The translations under genes were made by a program, and so were the position numbers. Of a DNA stretch of 53,579 nt, positions 1-7,519 are shown piece by piece; the first letter of the stretch is position 1; each line of letters starts with the position of its first letter. The notes under the pieces are model-generated. The model ran no database searches. It was not told the DNA's origin and was given only the letters and a program-made list of their open reading frames with translations. This stretch comes from Armatimonadota bacterium. GTDB lineage: Bacteria > Armatimonadota > UBA5829. The DNA lies in NCBI GenBank assembly GCA_029907315.1, contig JARYME010000005.1, forward strand, positions 1 through 53,579, read 5' to 3'.

Positions 1-146
1 AAGGTATTACTATCCTTGTTCAGAACAATAAGAACCTTTACCCGTACGGTATCCCGTATGCTTTCGTATCGAACATCCACCATCAATATGTCTTGGTGTT
101 TCGTCGGAGCAGCTGAGAGGCACGTAAGGATAACCTGACGATGGAC
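1..146. other. Left-edge stretch without a recognised gene
   Basis: This stretch lies downstream of the minus-strand sigma factor gene. I find no convincing coding frame or RNA gene in it. The only structure noticed is a small inverted repeat, TTGTTC-A-GAACAA, at about 18-30. Its loop is too small and its flanks too poor in T to call a terminator. Confidence 0.4.
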
Positions 147-830
147 TTAGACCAGCAGACAATCTCGAGCACGAGAAACCTTCTTTCTGATGCGGCCCAG
201 TGCGTTGTCGACCGACTTTGGTTTACAAGCCAGTCTCCGCGCGATCTCGCAGTATGATCCTCCCCTGTGGTACTCTTGCAAGACCTGCCATTCGAAGTCG
301 GAAAGCATTTTGCGAACAAGTGTTCTGAGTATCTTTCTGTTTTCTGCTCTGATCAGTACAGTCTCAGGATCGACTACTTCCTCTGCTACTAGGATCTCTG
401 CGAGGCTGCATTCTGAATCGTCGTCTTCGACGTACTGATCGAGCGACATGGCACTGTTCAAAGGCCACTGCTTGCGCCTGGTGGCGGCTTTCACTGCGGA
501 AATTATGTGGCGCTCTATACACAGCCGTGCAAATGCGAGGAACGAGATTTCCTTGTCGGGTGAATAGTCCATTATCGCCCGCCACAAGCCTATCATTCCA
601 ACCTGCAACACGTCATCTTTGTCTCCGCCGAGCAGAAAATAAGAACGTGCTTTCTTGCGCACAAGATCTCGGAATCTATACAGCAAGTACTCGACTGCGT
701 GGAGGTCATCTTGCTGAGCCAACGTTACAACGCTGTCTATTGGCAGCCTGTTGTATCGAGACCATCGGCGAGGTAGCACTCTAGTTTGCTTTTCCTCTTG
801 TCCGCTGGGTACCATAGTAAGTTTCCGCAT
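147..830 (-). CDS. sigH: SigH (Spo0H)-type RNA polymerase sigma factor
   Basis: This is a sigma-70 family factor of the SigH/Spo0H group, about 227 residues from the ATG at 830. Region 2 is clear: DDVLQVGMIGLWRAIMDY, followed by SFLAFARLCIERHIISAVK and the promoter-melting stretch ATRRKQWPLNSAMSLD. Region 4 carries a helix-turn-helix, SYCEIARRLACKPKSVDNAL, matching the SigH-type pattern ending in KSxDNALxRxxxK. The frame opens further upstream at a TTG at 881, but that TTG overlaps a good promoter -35, so translation more likely starts at the ATG at 830 or the ATG at 815. It lies about 80 bases downstream of lptD on the same strand. In Bacillus the orthologue drives transition-state and early sporulation genes; its regulon here is unknown. 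Confidence 0.85.
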   Translation of the reverse strand: MRKLTMVPSGQEEKQTRVLPRRWSRYNRLPIDSVVTLAQQDDLHAVEYLLYRFRDLVRKKARSYFLLGGDKDDVLQVGMIGLWRAIMDYSPDKEISFLAFARLCIERHIISAVKAATRRKQWPLNSAMSLDQYVEDDDSECSLAEILVAEEVVDPETVLIRAENRKILRTLVRKMLSDFEWQVLQEYHRGGSYCEIARRLACKPKSVDNALGRIRKKVSRARDCLLV

Positions 831-852
831 AAGTGCTCGTTTCTCTGCTCGG

Positions 853-881
853 ATTATATCCCCGGTTTGGCAACTAGACAA
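853..881 (-). promoter_or_regulatory. Promoter for the SigH-type sigma gene
   Basis: Read on the minus strand, TTGTCT (876-881) and TATAAT (853-858) are 17 bases apart. This implies transcription starting near 846, about 16 bases before the ATG at 830. It would give the sigma gene its own promoter apart from read-through from lptD. Confidence 0.6.
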
Positions 882-910
882 CTGGCAGTTGTGCTTGAAA
901 CTGATGGCAA

Positions 911-3310
911 TTAGTAGACGTCTCCGACGCTTGTGTCCAGCGTTTGGCCAAACGATCCGACACCGAAGTTTTGGAACAGAGGGAATGCCTTTATGCGAAT
1001 TGTGAAAGTTATGCCGCGGCTTCTGTAGAACCCGCCCTGGTCCACATACGCGATCGAAGCTTCCCAGCAGTGCAAGTCGCGCGTCAGCACGATGCTTTTG
1101 TAGTCAAAGCTCTTAGTAAAGCCGTTGTAGCCCGCGTTGGCTTGGATTCTCCACAATCGACGAATTCTGGCGTCCAGTACGGCACGTGCAGTCGCCAATC
1201 GCCGAGAAGCTGTGTCGTATCTAGTTCCTATGTCAAGTCGGAACGGACAAGTTTCATCATCTTCAACTCCAGCGGAGCCTGCGCGAACTCGCAGTTGATT
1301 TACTAGAGTGCGCCACTGTGAGCGGTTCAAATCGTAGCCCGTGGCCGTGTAAAGCAGCAGGGAAGGCGACGGTTGTACGGAAACTCGCAGCGTAAGGTCT
1401 TGCCACGGGTTATCTGGCTGCTCGAAGTTGTAGCCTGCCAAAATGTTAAACCGCAGCGTCTTGCTGTCTTGGTAGTTGATGCTGAGATTTGCCATATTGT
1501 AGCGAGGAACGTAGTCAAATCGGAAAGGTGCAAACCCAGATGCCTGTTGCCGGCGGTAAACGAAGTCCAGTGACGATGTTGGTCCCAGCCTTTTTGAAAT
1601 GTCGGCGCTTGCTGCCACGGAGTACTGGGCAGTACTGTCAGTGTAGACGTACTGGCGGAAACCGATCTCAGTACTAAGACTCCATGTGTTGCTCAGTGCA
1701 TATTTCTGGACTGGGGTAGTGGCTTCGAAATAGGCGCGGCCAAGACTGATAGGGGAAGGCAGCTCGGAATATTGACCGTAAGTCAGCTTCAGACTGAGGG
1801 GCAAGCCCGTTCCAAGGCGAGTCCCGTCAGTCACGAGTGCGAGTTCATGCAGTTTTTCTATACCCCCGAACACTCCTTGTCCTATGAAAGCTTCGTCGCT
1901 GAGATCTGTCAACCGTTGCACAGATAAACCCCAGTCAAATCGCTTTTCCTTTCCTTCGAACGCTGCTTGCGAGGTCAACCGTGCGCGGGTACGATCGTAT
2001 GTATATGCCGTGTAGTCTATGCTTGTATCGAGTGTACCGTCGCCTATGAGTTGTTTATGTGAAAGTGTTGCAGTGAATCTCGAGGTGCGCACAAAGGCAT
2101 CGTCGATGTTGTGGCTGACCAATAGCGACGTTGCAGCGCTGCCGTGGTCGCGGCTGACTGAGAGTTGGTTCACCAAACTCGTGCTTTTCGGAGCGTACAG
2201 ATAGCTGTTAGAGCGAAAGTCGCTGGACAGACTTATACGCGTCGCACCGAAAGTCTGAGAATGTGCAAACCTGCCGGTGATGGTGTTTTGGTCTATGGTC
2301 CTGTCAAAAACGTGGTAAAGGAACAAGCTACCGGATGCCGTGCCGTACCGCCAACCGTTCTGGAGACCCTTGCCGAATCCTTTTCTGCTCATCAGGTCGA
2401 ACAAGAGCAGACCCGACATAGTCCGCGTGGCGAGGTAGGAATAACTTGTCTTCAAAAAGAAGCCCTCTTCCTGGGTTTGACCGATCTGTGGAATGATGTT
2501 TGGGTTTCGCTGGATTTCCCGCAGTGGAATAGTAAGCCGAGGTAGTGCGAGTAAGCGGCGGCCAAGAGCGTACATTGTCACATCGCGGAGTACAACCTTG
2601 TCACCAGCGTAGACTGTTACAGAGCGCGAAACCAATTCGTAGTGAGGAGTGGGTAAGCTGCAAGTTGTGGCCTGAGCATCAAAAAGGCTGAGTTGGCGGG
2701 TTCCAATACCTTGTACTGATTTGCTTTCAGCAAAAAGTGATTCCTTTAAGAACCCTTTGGCGGTTTCTGGCGTGATGGTAGTACTCAGCGCTTCTGCATG
2801 CCACTCACGCGTCCTCAGATTTAATTGCAGTTTGCCGCCTTTTACCTCTTGGTTTTCAATCCGGAACACTACGTGGCCTTCACACTCTGATCTTTGCGCC
2901 TTCCAATCGACCACGGCCTTGTCACACGAGACAGTTATGTCTCGATATCGCAAGCGCACATTACCCTCAGCCGATGTCGAAAGAGGCGAGCCTTGGTCGT
3001 CGAATGTAGTCCTGGTAAAGTCGGCTTGAACCTCAGCGAAATCCGCATGCGACTGTGCCGGTTGGCTTCCGGGTAATGTCTTGGTTGATTCTTCGGGTAC
3101 GACTGAGCGGGGGACTGCTGCTTCTGAAGATTCTGTAGTTGACGGTTGGACAATTGCGGATCCAGCTGGCAGCAGTTTTGAGCTCTCTTCCCTCTGTCTT
3201 GCTCCGTCGGATGCGCGCGACTGCTTGCTCAACAGCGCCATGCAGAGGGCTAGAACAATCAGAACACACGCGCAGGTCCTTCGTTTGTTATTTTGAGACC
3301 GTGAGCTCAA
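911..3310 (-). CDS. lptD: LPS-assembly outer-membrane protein LptD
   Basis: LptD inserts lipopolysaccharide into the outer leaflet of the outer membrane. The protein is about 799 residues, similar to E. coli LptD. The N-terminus has KRR followed by a hydrophobic signal segment (CACVLIVLALCMALLS). A Pro/Ser-rich linker follows, then an LptA/OstA-like periplasmic domain (about residues 90-230, with EGNVRLRYRDITVSCDKA), then a long beta-barrel of alternating amphipathic strands ending near GSFGQTLDTSVGDVY. The start is taken as TTG at 3310 because it keeps the basic n-region; an ATG at about 3242 would cut into the signal peptide. No strong ribosome-binding site is visible. It sits 21 bases after the LptF/G gene and is probably co-transcribed with it. 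Confidence 0.88.
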   Translation of the reverse strand: MSSRSQNNKRRTCACVLIVLALCMALLSKQSRASDGARQREESSKLLPAGSAIVQPSTTESSEAAVPRSVVPEESTKTLPGSQPAQSHADFAEVQADFTRTTFDDQGSPLSTSAEGNVRLRYRDITVSCDKAVVDWKAQRSECEGHVVFRIENQEVKGGKLQLNLRTREWHAEALSTTITPETAKGFLKESLFAESKSVQGIGTRQLSLFDAQATTCSLPTPHYELVSRSVTVYAGDKVVLRDVTMYALGRRLLALPRLTIPLREIQRNPNIIPQIGQTQEEGFFLKTSYSYLATRTMSGLLLFDLMSRKGFGKGLQNGWRYGTASGSLFLYHVFDRTIDQNTITGRFAHSQTFGATRISLSSDFRSNSYLYAPKSTSLVNQLSVSRDHGSAATSLLVSHNIDDAFVRTSRFTATLSHKQLIGDGTLDTSIDYTAYTYDRTRARLTSQAAFEGKEKRFDWGLSVQRLTDLSDEAFIGQGVFGGIEKLHELALVTDGTRLGTGLPLSLKLTYGQYSELPSPISLGRAYFEATTPVQKYALSNTWSLSTEIGFRQYVYTDSTAQYSVAASADISKRLGPTSSLDFVYRRQQASGFAPFRFDYVPRYNMANLSINYQDSKTLRFNILAGYNFEQPDNPWQDLTLRVSVQPSPSLLLYTATGYDLNRSQWRTLVNQLRVRAGSAGVEDDETCPFRLDIGTRYDTASRRLATARAVLDARIRRLWRIQANAGYNGFTKSFDYKSIVLTRDLHCWEASIAYVDQGGFYRSRGITFTIRIKAFPLFQNFGVGSFGQTLDTSVGDVY

Positions 3311-3331
3311 AGCCGTGCACCGTGTTTTCGC

Positions 3332-4411
3332 CTATTCCGCCTTCCACATCAGGATCGCGCCCAAGAGTGTAAAAATGATGACTTCGCTCCAACCTGCTAG
3401 GACTGGAGGTAGCCCACCTGTTTCTCCCAGAACCCGACTAAAAAGGATGACATTCCAGTAGAAAAAGAGGACTATTATTCCGATAAGGACTCCCATGAAA
3501 CCCCCGCTCTTGCCGAATCTGAGGCTGAGCGGTGCTACGCACAGCACCAGCACCAATGAACTCAGTGGTATCGCCAGTTTGTAGTTGTACTCGAGCTGGT
3601 AGTTTCTTGCATCCAAGCCACTTGAGCGAATAAGGTCTATCTGCTCACGCAGTTGCGCGATTGTCATACCTTTGGGTGACTTTTGTTCCTGGACGATGTA
3701 GTCTGCCACTGGTCGTCTAAGATCGAGCTTCATATTTCGGAACTTGACAACCAGCTTTAGGTCTCCATCGCGGTCTATTCTGTAGTTGGTACCGTCAGTC
3801 AGAACCCATACGCCGTTTCTCATTCTCGCAGAGCGAGCTGTAGTGAGGGTTGGGTACCCGGATGATACGGGGCTTTCGTACACCATCACGTTCTCAAGCG
3901 TATACGTGTTGCCGCTTCGATTTACCTTGCCAACGTAAAAGTAGTAATTGTCGGCTCTGAAGAATACGTTTGCTTGAATCGCAAAATCACCGGGTGCTGC
4001 CCACAACCGCTTCAATACCTTGACGCTCTCGCGGTCTGCCCAAGGGGTAACCAGTTCTTGGAACGAGTACGCGACCAAGCTGATCAAGGCACCTACGACG
4101 AAAACGGGTAAGAAAATGCGCCTAACGCTGATTCCTGCCATGCGCATCATGGTTATCTCACTGTCGCGGGTCAAACGACTGACAGCTAGCGAGCAGCCGA
4201 AAAGTGCTCCTGAAGGAAGTGAAAGAACCACGAAGTAGGGGGACTGAAGAGCGATGTAGTATATCAAATCCGGCCACTGCTTAATCTTTGCGACTATTAT
4301 GCCGATATTGTTGTAGACGATATTGCCGACAAGTAATATCAGAACCACCAAGAAGCCGGCGGCTAGAGGAACTATCATCTCGCGCAAGATGTATCTGTCG
4401 AGCGTCTTCAT
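3332..4411 (-). CDS. lptG: LPS export ABC transporter permease, LptF/LptG (YjgP/YjgQ) family
   Basis: This is an inner-membrane permease of the LptB2FGC extractor, which pulls LPS out of the inner membrane and passes it to the periplasmic bridge. The ATG at 4411 gives MKTLDRYILREMIVPLAAGF, the usual family N-terminus, and about 359 residues. Membrane segments lie at both ends, around 12-35, 55-80, 95-120 and three more after residue 265. Between them is the periplasmic beta-jellyroll domain, with a motif such as RMRNGVWVLTDGTNYRIDRD. Family motifs PSGALFGCSLAVSRL and SEITMMRMAGIS are present. Only one LptF/G-type gene is in the window, so F versus G cannot be settled. Directly followed by lptD. 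Confidence 0.87.
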   Translation of the reverse strand: MKTLDRYILREMIVPLAAGFLVVLILLVGNIVYNNIGIIVAKIKQWPDLIYYIALQSPYFVVLSLPSGALFGCSLAVSRLTRDSEITMMRMAGISVRRIFLPVFVVGALISLVAYSFQELVTPWADRESVKVLKRLWAAPGDFAIQANVFFRADNYYFYVGKVNRSGNTYTLENVMVYESPVSSGYPTLTTARSARMRNGVWVLTDGTNYRIDRDGDLKLVVKFRNMKLDLRRPVADYIVQEQKSPKGMTIAQLREQIDLIRSSGLDARNYQLEYNYKLAIPLSSLVLVLCVAPLSLRFGKSGGFMGVLIGIIVLFFYWNVILFSRVLGETGGLPPVLAGWSEVIIFTLLGAILMWKAE

Positions 4412-4427
4412 ATTGGGGCACCGAATG

Positions 4428-4436
4428 ATTATATCA
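4428..4436 (-). promoter_or_regulatory. Extended -10 element for the lpt operon
   Basis: On the minus strand TGATATAAT gives an extended -10 (TGn plus TATAAT at 4428-4433). No good -35 is seen 17 bases upstream. The implied start of transcription, near 4421, leaves only about 10 bases before the permease ATG. Confidence 0.4.
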
Positions 4437-4550
4437 CAGGTGCCATTGAGCATAGTCCGCGGGCGGTCGCACAGGGGCGATCGCTTCGGGTCCGAACAGT
4501 TTCTCGGTGATGACTTAGTTCCTTTTCGTCAGCAAGGTGGGCAGAAACGG

Positions 4551-4580
4551 TTGACCAAGCAAAAGTGCGAGTGGTATCAT
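4551..4580 (+). promoter_or_regulatory. Promoter of the ATP synthase operon
   Basis: TTGACC (4551-4556) and TATCAT (4575-4580) are separated by 18 bases, with TGG directly before the -10, an extended -10 arrangement. Transcription would begin near 4587. This rules out an atpZ start at the in-frame TTG at 4551 and supports the GTG at 4608. Confidence 0.6.
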
Positions 4581-4607
4581 TTAACGAACGTCTCGGCGCC
4601 GCTCGAG

Positions 4608-4856
4608 GTGGACTCGCGAGGCTATTCCGTGCCGAAGCCTGGAAACAGCTGGTTGACCATCGTGGTGCAGGTTTGGACGATACCTGTGCTGATCTTGGTA
4701 TCCAGCGGAATAGGGCTGCTCGCAGGGTATTACCTCGATCGTGCTTGTAAGAGCGACCCGTGGTTTTCGATAATTCTGACCTTGTTGGGTTTGGCAGCAG
4801 GTCTATACGAATCGGCGAGAATCCTCATTCATGCGAGCCGTGGAAACGGGTCTTGA
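4608..4856 (+). CDS. atpZ: AtpZ-like ATP synthase accessory membrane protein
   Basis: A small AtpZ/AtpI-family membrane protein of about 82 residues from the GTG at 4608. It has two transmembrane helices, roughly TIVVQVWTIPVLILVSSGIG and FSIILTLLGLAAGLYESARIL. Between them is LLAGYYLDRACKSDPW, which fits the family's loop with an Asp after a Tyr-rich stretch. It is the first gene of the ATP synthase operon and overlaps atpI by 26 bases. AtpZ and AtpI are known as accessory factors for F1Fo assembly or Mg2+ supply, not catalytic subunits. The frame is open far upstream, so the exact start is uncertain; the promoter at 4551-4580 favours this one. Confidence 0.7.
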   Translation: MDSRGYSVPKPGNSWLTIVVQVWTIPVLILVSSGIGLLAGYYLDRACKSDPWFSIILTLLGLAAGLYESARILIHASRGNGS

Positions 4857-5226
4857 TGAGTTTTTTCTGGTAAGGGTATATCGAACCAGTGCCCTTGTAT
4901 GGGCAGTTGGGGTCGGCCTTCTGAGCGGTTGTGGGATGATGAGTGCCGCGCTGGGGTGGACTGTTGGTTCTGCAGCTTCGGTCGGTTTGCTGCGGGGAAT
5001 CGAATGGGCGGTTCGCCGTTTTTTTGTGCCCGGAAGATCTTTTGACAAGCGGGACCTTGCAAAACTTGCGTCTGTCAAGTTTGGTGTTATCGTGTCGTTT
5101 ATGCTGGGTGTGGTTCTGCTAGGCGGGCGCAGCTTTGGGTTCATAGCGGGGTTCTGTGCAGGAGTTATTCTTTCGCAAAGTGTGATCGTTTTCAAAGCAC
5201 TTGGCGCAATGATTAGTTGCAGATAG
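4831..5226 (+). CDS. atpI: ATP synthase subunit I (AtpI)-like protein
   Basis: A 131-residue protein with four predicted membrane helices in two pairs: TSALVWAVGVGLLSGCGMM and SAALGWTVGSAASVGLL, then LASVKFGVIVSFMLGVVLL and FGFIAGFCAGVILSQSVIV. A basic loop (RRFFVPGRSFDKRDLAK) separates the pairs. Size, topology and position between atpZ and atpB fit the ATP synthase I chain, which helps assemble the c ring in studied bacteria. Sequence conservation in this family is low, so the call leans on context. It overlaps atpZ by 26 bases, and the a subunit starts 11 bases after its stop. Confidence 0.7.
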   Translation: MRAVETGLDEFFLVRVYRTSALVWAVGVGLLSGCGMMSAALGWTVGSAASVGLLRGIEWAVRRFFVPGRSFDKRDLAKLASVKFGVIVSFMLGVVLLGGRSFGFIAGFCAGVILSQSVIVFKALGAMISCR

Positions 5227-5237
5227 GAGTTAGACCG

Positions 5238-5981
5238 TTGGAGCACGGACACGGCGGAAGCGGTGGACTGGAACACGGAACCTGGTTGCACTGGCTGTAC
5301 CACTACCGGATTCTTCCAGATTGGCTGCCGGAGGTGGTCCCAGAGACGTTTCTGGTTGTGATAGTGCTTTCTGCAATCGTGATCTTGGCGAGGCCACGGC
5401 TTACGGTTCGAAATCCCGGCAAGCTCCAAACATTCCTTGAGTTCTGTGTAGTCTCATTGGATTCATTTGTGCGCGGCATTGTTGGAGACGAAGCAAAGAG
5501 TTTGACCCCTATCATAGGCACATTTTTCATTTTCATTTTGTGCCTAAACCTGTTAGGTCTTGTTCCGGGACTTACCAGCCCTACGGCAAACATAAACACT
5601 CCCGCTTCCCTTGCTATCGTTGCATTCTGCATTGTTCAGTACTACGGAATTCGGAAGCAGGGTTTTATAAACTATCTGAAGCACTTTGCAGGGGAGCCGT
5701 TGATACTCGCACCACTGATGTTTCCGATTCACGTAATAGGCGAATTAGCACGGCCACTGTCGCTCACCATCCGACTCTTTGGCAATATTTTTGGTGAGGA
5801 TATGGTCATAGCTATACTGATTTTGATTGTTACCAGCGTGCTTGGGAAACTGCTGATACCCTTGCAGTTTCCAATGCTGATTTTTGCCATTTTTACCAGC
5901 TTTGTTCAGTCACTTGTGTTTTCGATGCTGGTTACCATATACGTTACAGTTGCCATTTCGGGACATGAAGAGCACCACTAG
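5238..5981 (+). CDS. atpB: ATP synthase Fo subunit a
   Basis: Subunit a forms the half-channels through which ions enter and leave the rotating c ring. The best start is TTG at 5238, with AGGAG at 5225-5229 eight bases upstream; an earlier in-frame TTG at 5217 has no such site. The protein is about 247 residues with five to six helices. The critical helix reads GELARPLSLTIRLFGNIFGE and contains the conserved Arg that faces the c-ring carboxylate (the IRLFGN segment). The C-terminus ends in the typical GHEEHH tail. Upstream is atpI and downstream atpE, the standard order. Confidence 0.95.
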   Translation: MEHGHGGSGGLEHGTWLHWLYHYRILPDWLPEVVPETFLVVIVLSAIVILARPRLTVRNPGKLQTFLEFCVVSLDSFVRGIVGDEAKSLTPIIGTFFIFILCLNLLGLVPGLTSPTANINTPASLAIVAFCIVQYYGIRKQGFINYLKHFAGEPLILAPLMFPIHVIGELARPLSLTIRLFGNIFGEDMVIAILILIVTSVLGKLLIPLQFPMLIFAIFTSFVQSLVFSMLVTIYVTVAISGHEEHH

Positions 5982-6035
5982 GAAATTCCAATATCCGGAT
6001 TCTACATAATAACGCTGCTGAGGAGGTATGTTTTC

Positions 6036-6302
6036 ATGTGGATCACGGCACTAATACTCGCGATCGGTTTCGGACTGCCGATAGCCGTGCTCGGCGGAGC
6101 GGCTGCTCAAGGTAGGGCGGCAAGTGCGGCGCTTGACGGAATTGCAAGGCAGCCCGAAGCAGCAGGCAAGATCCAGGTGGCTATGATCATTGCACTGGCT
6201 TTAATCGAATCCCTGGTTATCTATGCTCTCCTTATTTCCTTGATTCTTCTTTTCCTGGGCGTTCCAAGTGCCAAGGGTCTCATGCAGCTCATAGGAAAAT
6301 AG
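6036..6302 (+). CDS. atpE: ATP synthase Fo subunit c
   Basis: An 88-residue hairpin of two membrane helices joined by the conserved polar loop (ARQPEA, residues 37-42). The ion-binding carboxylate is Glu58 in LIESLVIY. Gln25 in helix 1, Ser59 and Tyr63 occupy the places used by sodium-binding c subunits such as that of Ilyobacter (Gln32, Glu65, Ser66, Tyr70). However, the Thr that follows Ser in Ilyobacter is Leu here. The first helix keeps only part of the glycine repeat (AIGFG...LGGAAAQG). A strong AGGAGGT at 6021-6027 lies eight bases before the ATG, fitting the high translation this subunit needs. Confidence 0.95.
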   Translation: MWITALILAIGFGLPIAVLGGAAAQGRAASAALDGIARQPEAAGKIQVAMIIALALIESLVIYALLISLILLFLGVPSAKGLMQLIGK

Positions 6303-6384
6303 CACAGCGATGCGCGGCCGCCTTGGGGAAGTGGACCACCAGGCGGTGGAATTGCGCAGAGCCTGCAATATCGAGGAAGCGTAA

Positions 6385-6912
6385 GTGGACATTCTGAACA
6401 TAGATCCTAGAGTTCTGGCTGTTCAGATCGGCGGTTTCCTGCTGCTTCTGGTCGTGTTCAAGCTGTTCCTGTTCAAACCGATCGTGAGCATTTTGGAAGC
6501 CAGGCAGCAGGAAATAGAGAGTCGCTACCGCGATGCCGAGGAGCGCCAGCAGGTCGCTGAGCGGCTTCGTGCTGAGTACGAGCGCCATCTGGCGACAATT
6601 GAAGAGCTGATGCACACGAAGATTGCTGAAGCGATCAAAGAAGGCCAAGCTATGCGCGACGAAATAATTGCATCGGCGCGGGCTAAAGCCGAAGATATTC
6701 TTGCTCGAGCTGAGGAGCAGATTCAGCGAGAAAAAGAGAAAGCCGTTTACGAGCTCAGAGGCCTCGTAGCTGATCTAACAATTACCGTGGCGAGCAAGCT
6801 GTTGGAAGAGCAGCTGGATGAGTCGAAGCATCGCCGGTTGGTGGATAGATTCATCGAGGATCTAGACAGTCAAATAACTCGGAGTCGCGAACCGAGTGGA
6901 GGAGACGTATGA
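6385..6912 (+). CDS. atpF: ATP synthase Fo subunit b
   Basis: The b subunit is the peripheral stalk that keeps the F1 head from turning. The 175-residue protein has one N-terminal membrane helix (AVQIGGFLLLLVVFKLFLF, residues 12-30) followed by KPIVSILEARQQEI, the typical b-subunit entry into a long charged coiled coil. The C-terminal part (VADLTITVASKLLEEQLDES) binds delta. The start is GTG at 6385 with AGGAAG at about 6374-6379. The last four bases overlap atpH as ATGA, implying translational coupling. Confidence 0.95.
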   Translation: MDILNIDPRVLAVQIGGFLLLLVVFKLFLFKPIVSILEARQQEIESRYRDAEERQQVAERLRAEYERHLATIEELMHTKIAEAIKEGQAMRDEIIASARAKAEDILARAEEQIQREKEKAVYELRGLVADLTITVASKLLEEQLDESKHRRLVDRFIEDLDSQITRSREPSGGDV

Positions 6913-7451
6913 TCCAGCGTCGAGTGGTCCGCAGGTATGCTGCAGCTCTACTTAGCGCAGCGCGTAGGGCAAATGTCATAGACCGCGTGGAAAGCGACCT
7001 GGGATTAGTTGCATATACTTTGGATTCGGTGCCGTTGTTGCGCCGGGCTGTTCGCTCGCCCGTCGTTCCCCGTGAACGAAAGAAACAAATACTTGAGGAG
7101 CTGTTGGGCGACAAGCTGCACCCGCTGACCTTGTCGTTTCTTAAGCTGTTGGTAGACAAGCGCCGGGAGGAAATCCTTTCGGCCGTCGAGCCTGAGTATG
7201 TGCAACTTGCAGACGAAGTCCGCGGCATAGCCAAAGCGCAGGTTCTGAGCGCAGTTGAACTCACGGAAGAACAAAAGCGCCGGCTGGCTGAGGGGCTTTC
7301 TCGTGCAACGGGAAAAAACGTGCTGCTTTCAATCGAAGTAGACAAGTCCATCATAGGCGGTGTTGTGGTAAGGATTGGAGATACGGTGATCGACGGTTCA
7401 ATTCGCGGCCAGCTTGCCGCAATCAAGGAACGTTTGATGGGTGGAATGTAA
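6909..7451 (+). CDS. atpH: ATP synthase F1 subunit delta
   Basis: Delta joins the F1 head to the b stalk. The 180-residue protein shows the family pattern: an N-terminal helical domain beginning RRYAAALLSAARRANVIDRVE, and a C-terminal domain with AQVLSAVELTEEQKRRLAEGL and the signature IIGGVVVRIGDTVIDGSIRGQL. GGAGGAG lies just upstream and the ATG overlaps the atpF stop by four bases. It is followed by a 68-base gap before atpA, in which I see no clear regulatory element. Confidence 0.95.
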   Translation: MIQRRVVRRYAAALLSAARRANVIDRVESDLGLVAYTLDSVPLLRRAVRSPVVPRERKKQILEELLGDKLHPLTLSFLKLLVDKRREEILSAVEPEYVQLADEVRGIAKAQVLSAVELTEEQKRRLAEGLSRATGKNVLLSIEVDKSIIGGVVVRIGDTVIDGSIRGQLAAIKERLMGGM

Positions 7452-7519
7452 GGATTGCTGGGGTTGACCGGCTTTTTCTGATTAGCTGGCGTTAAGAATA
7501 GGTCTAATGGAGTTGTGCT

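Noticed and set aside
83..319. Open frame of 78 codons on the minus strand
   Set aside because: It overlaps the sigma factor in another frame and has no recognisable protein pattern.
4323..4607. Upstream extension of the atpZ frame
   Set aside because: It runs through the lpt start region and the atp promoter, and matches nothing in the AtpZ family.
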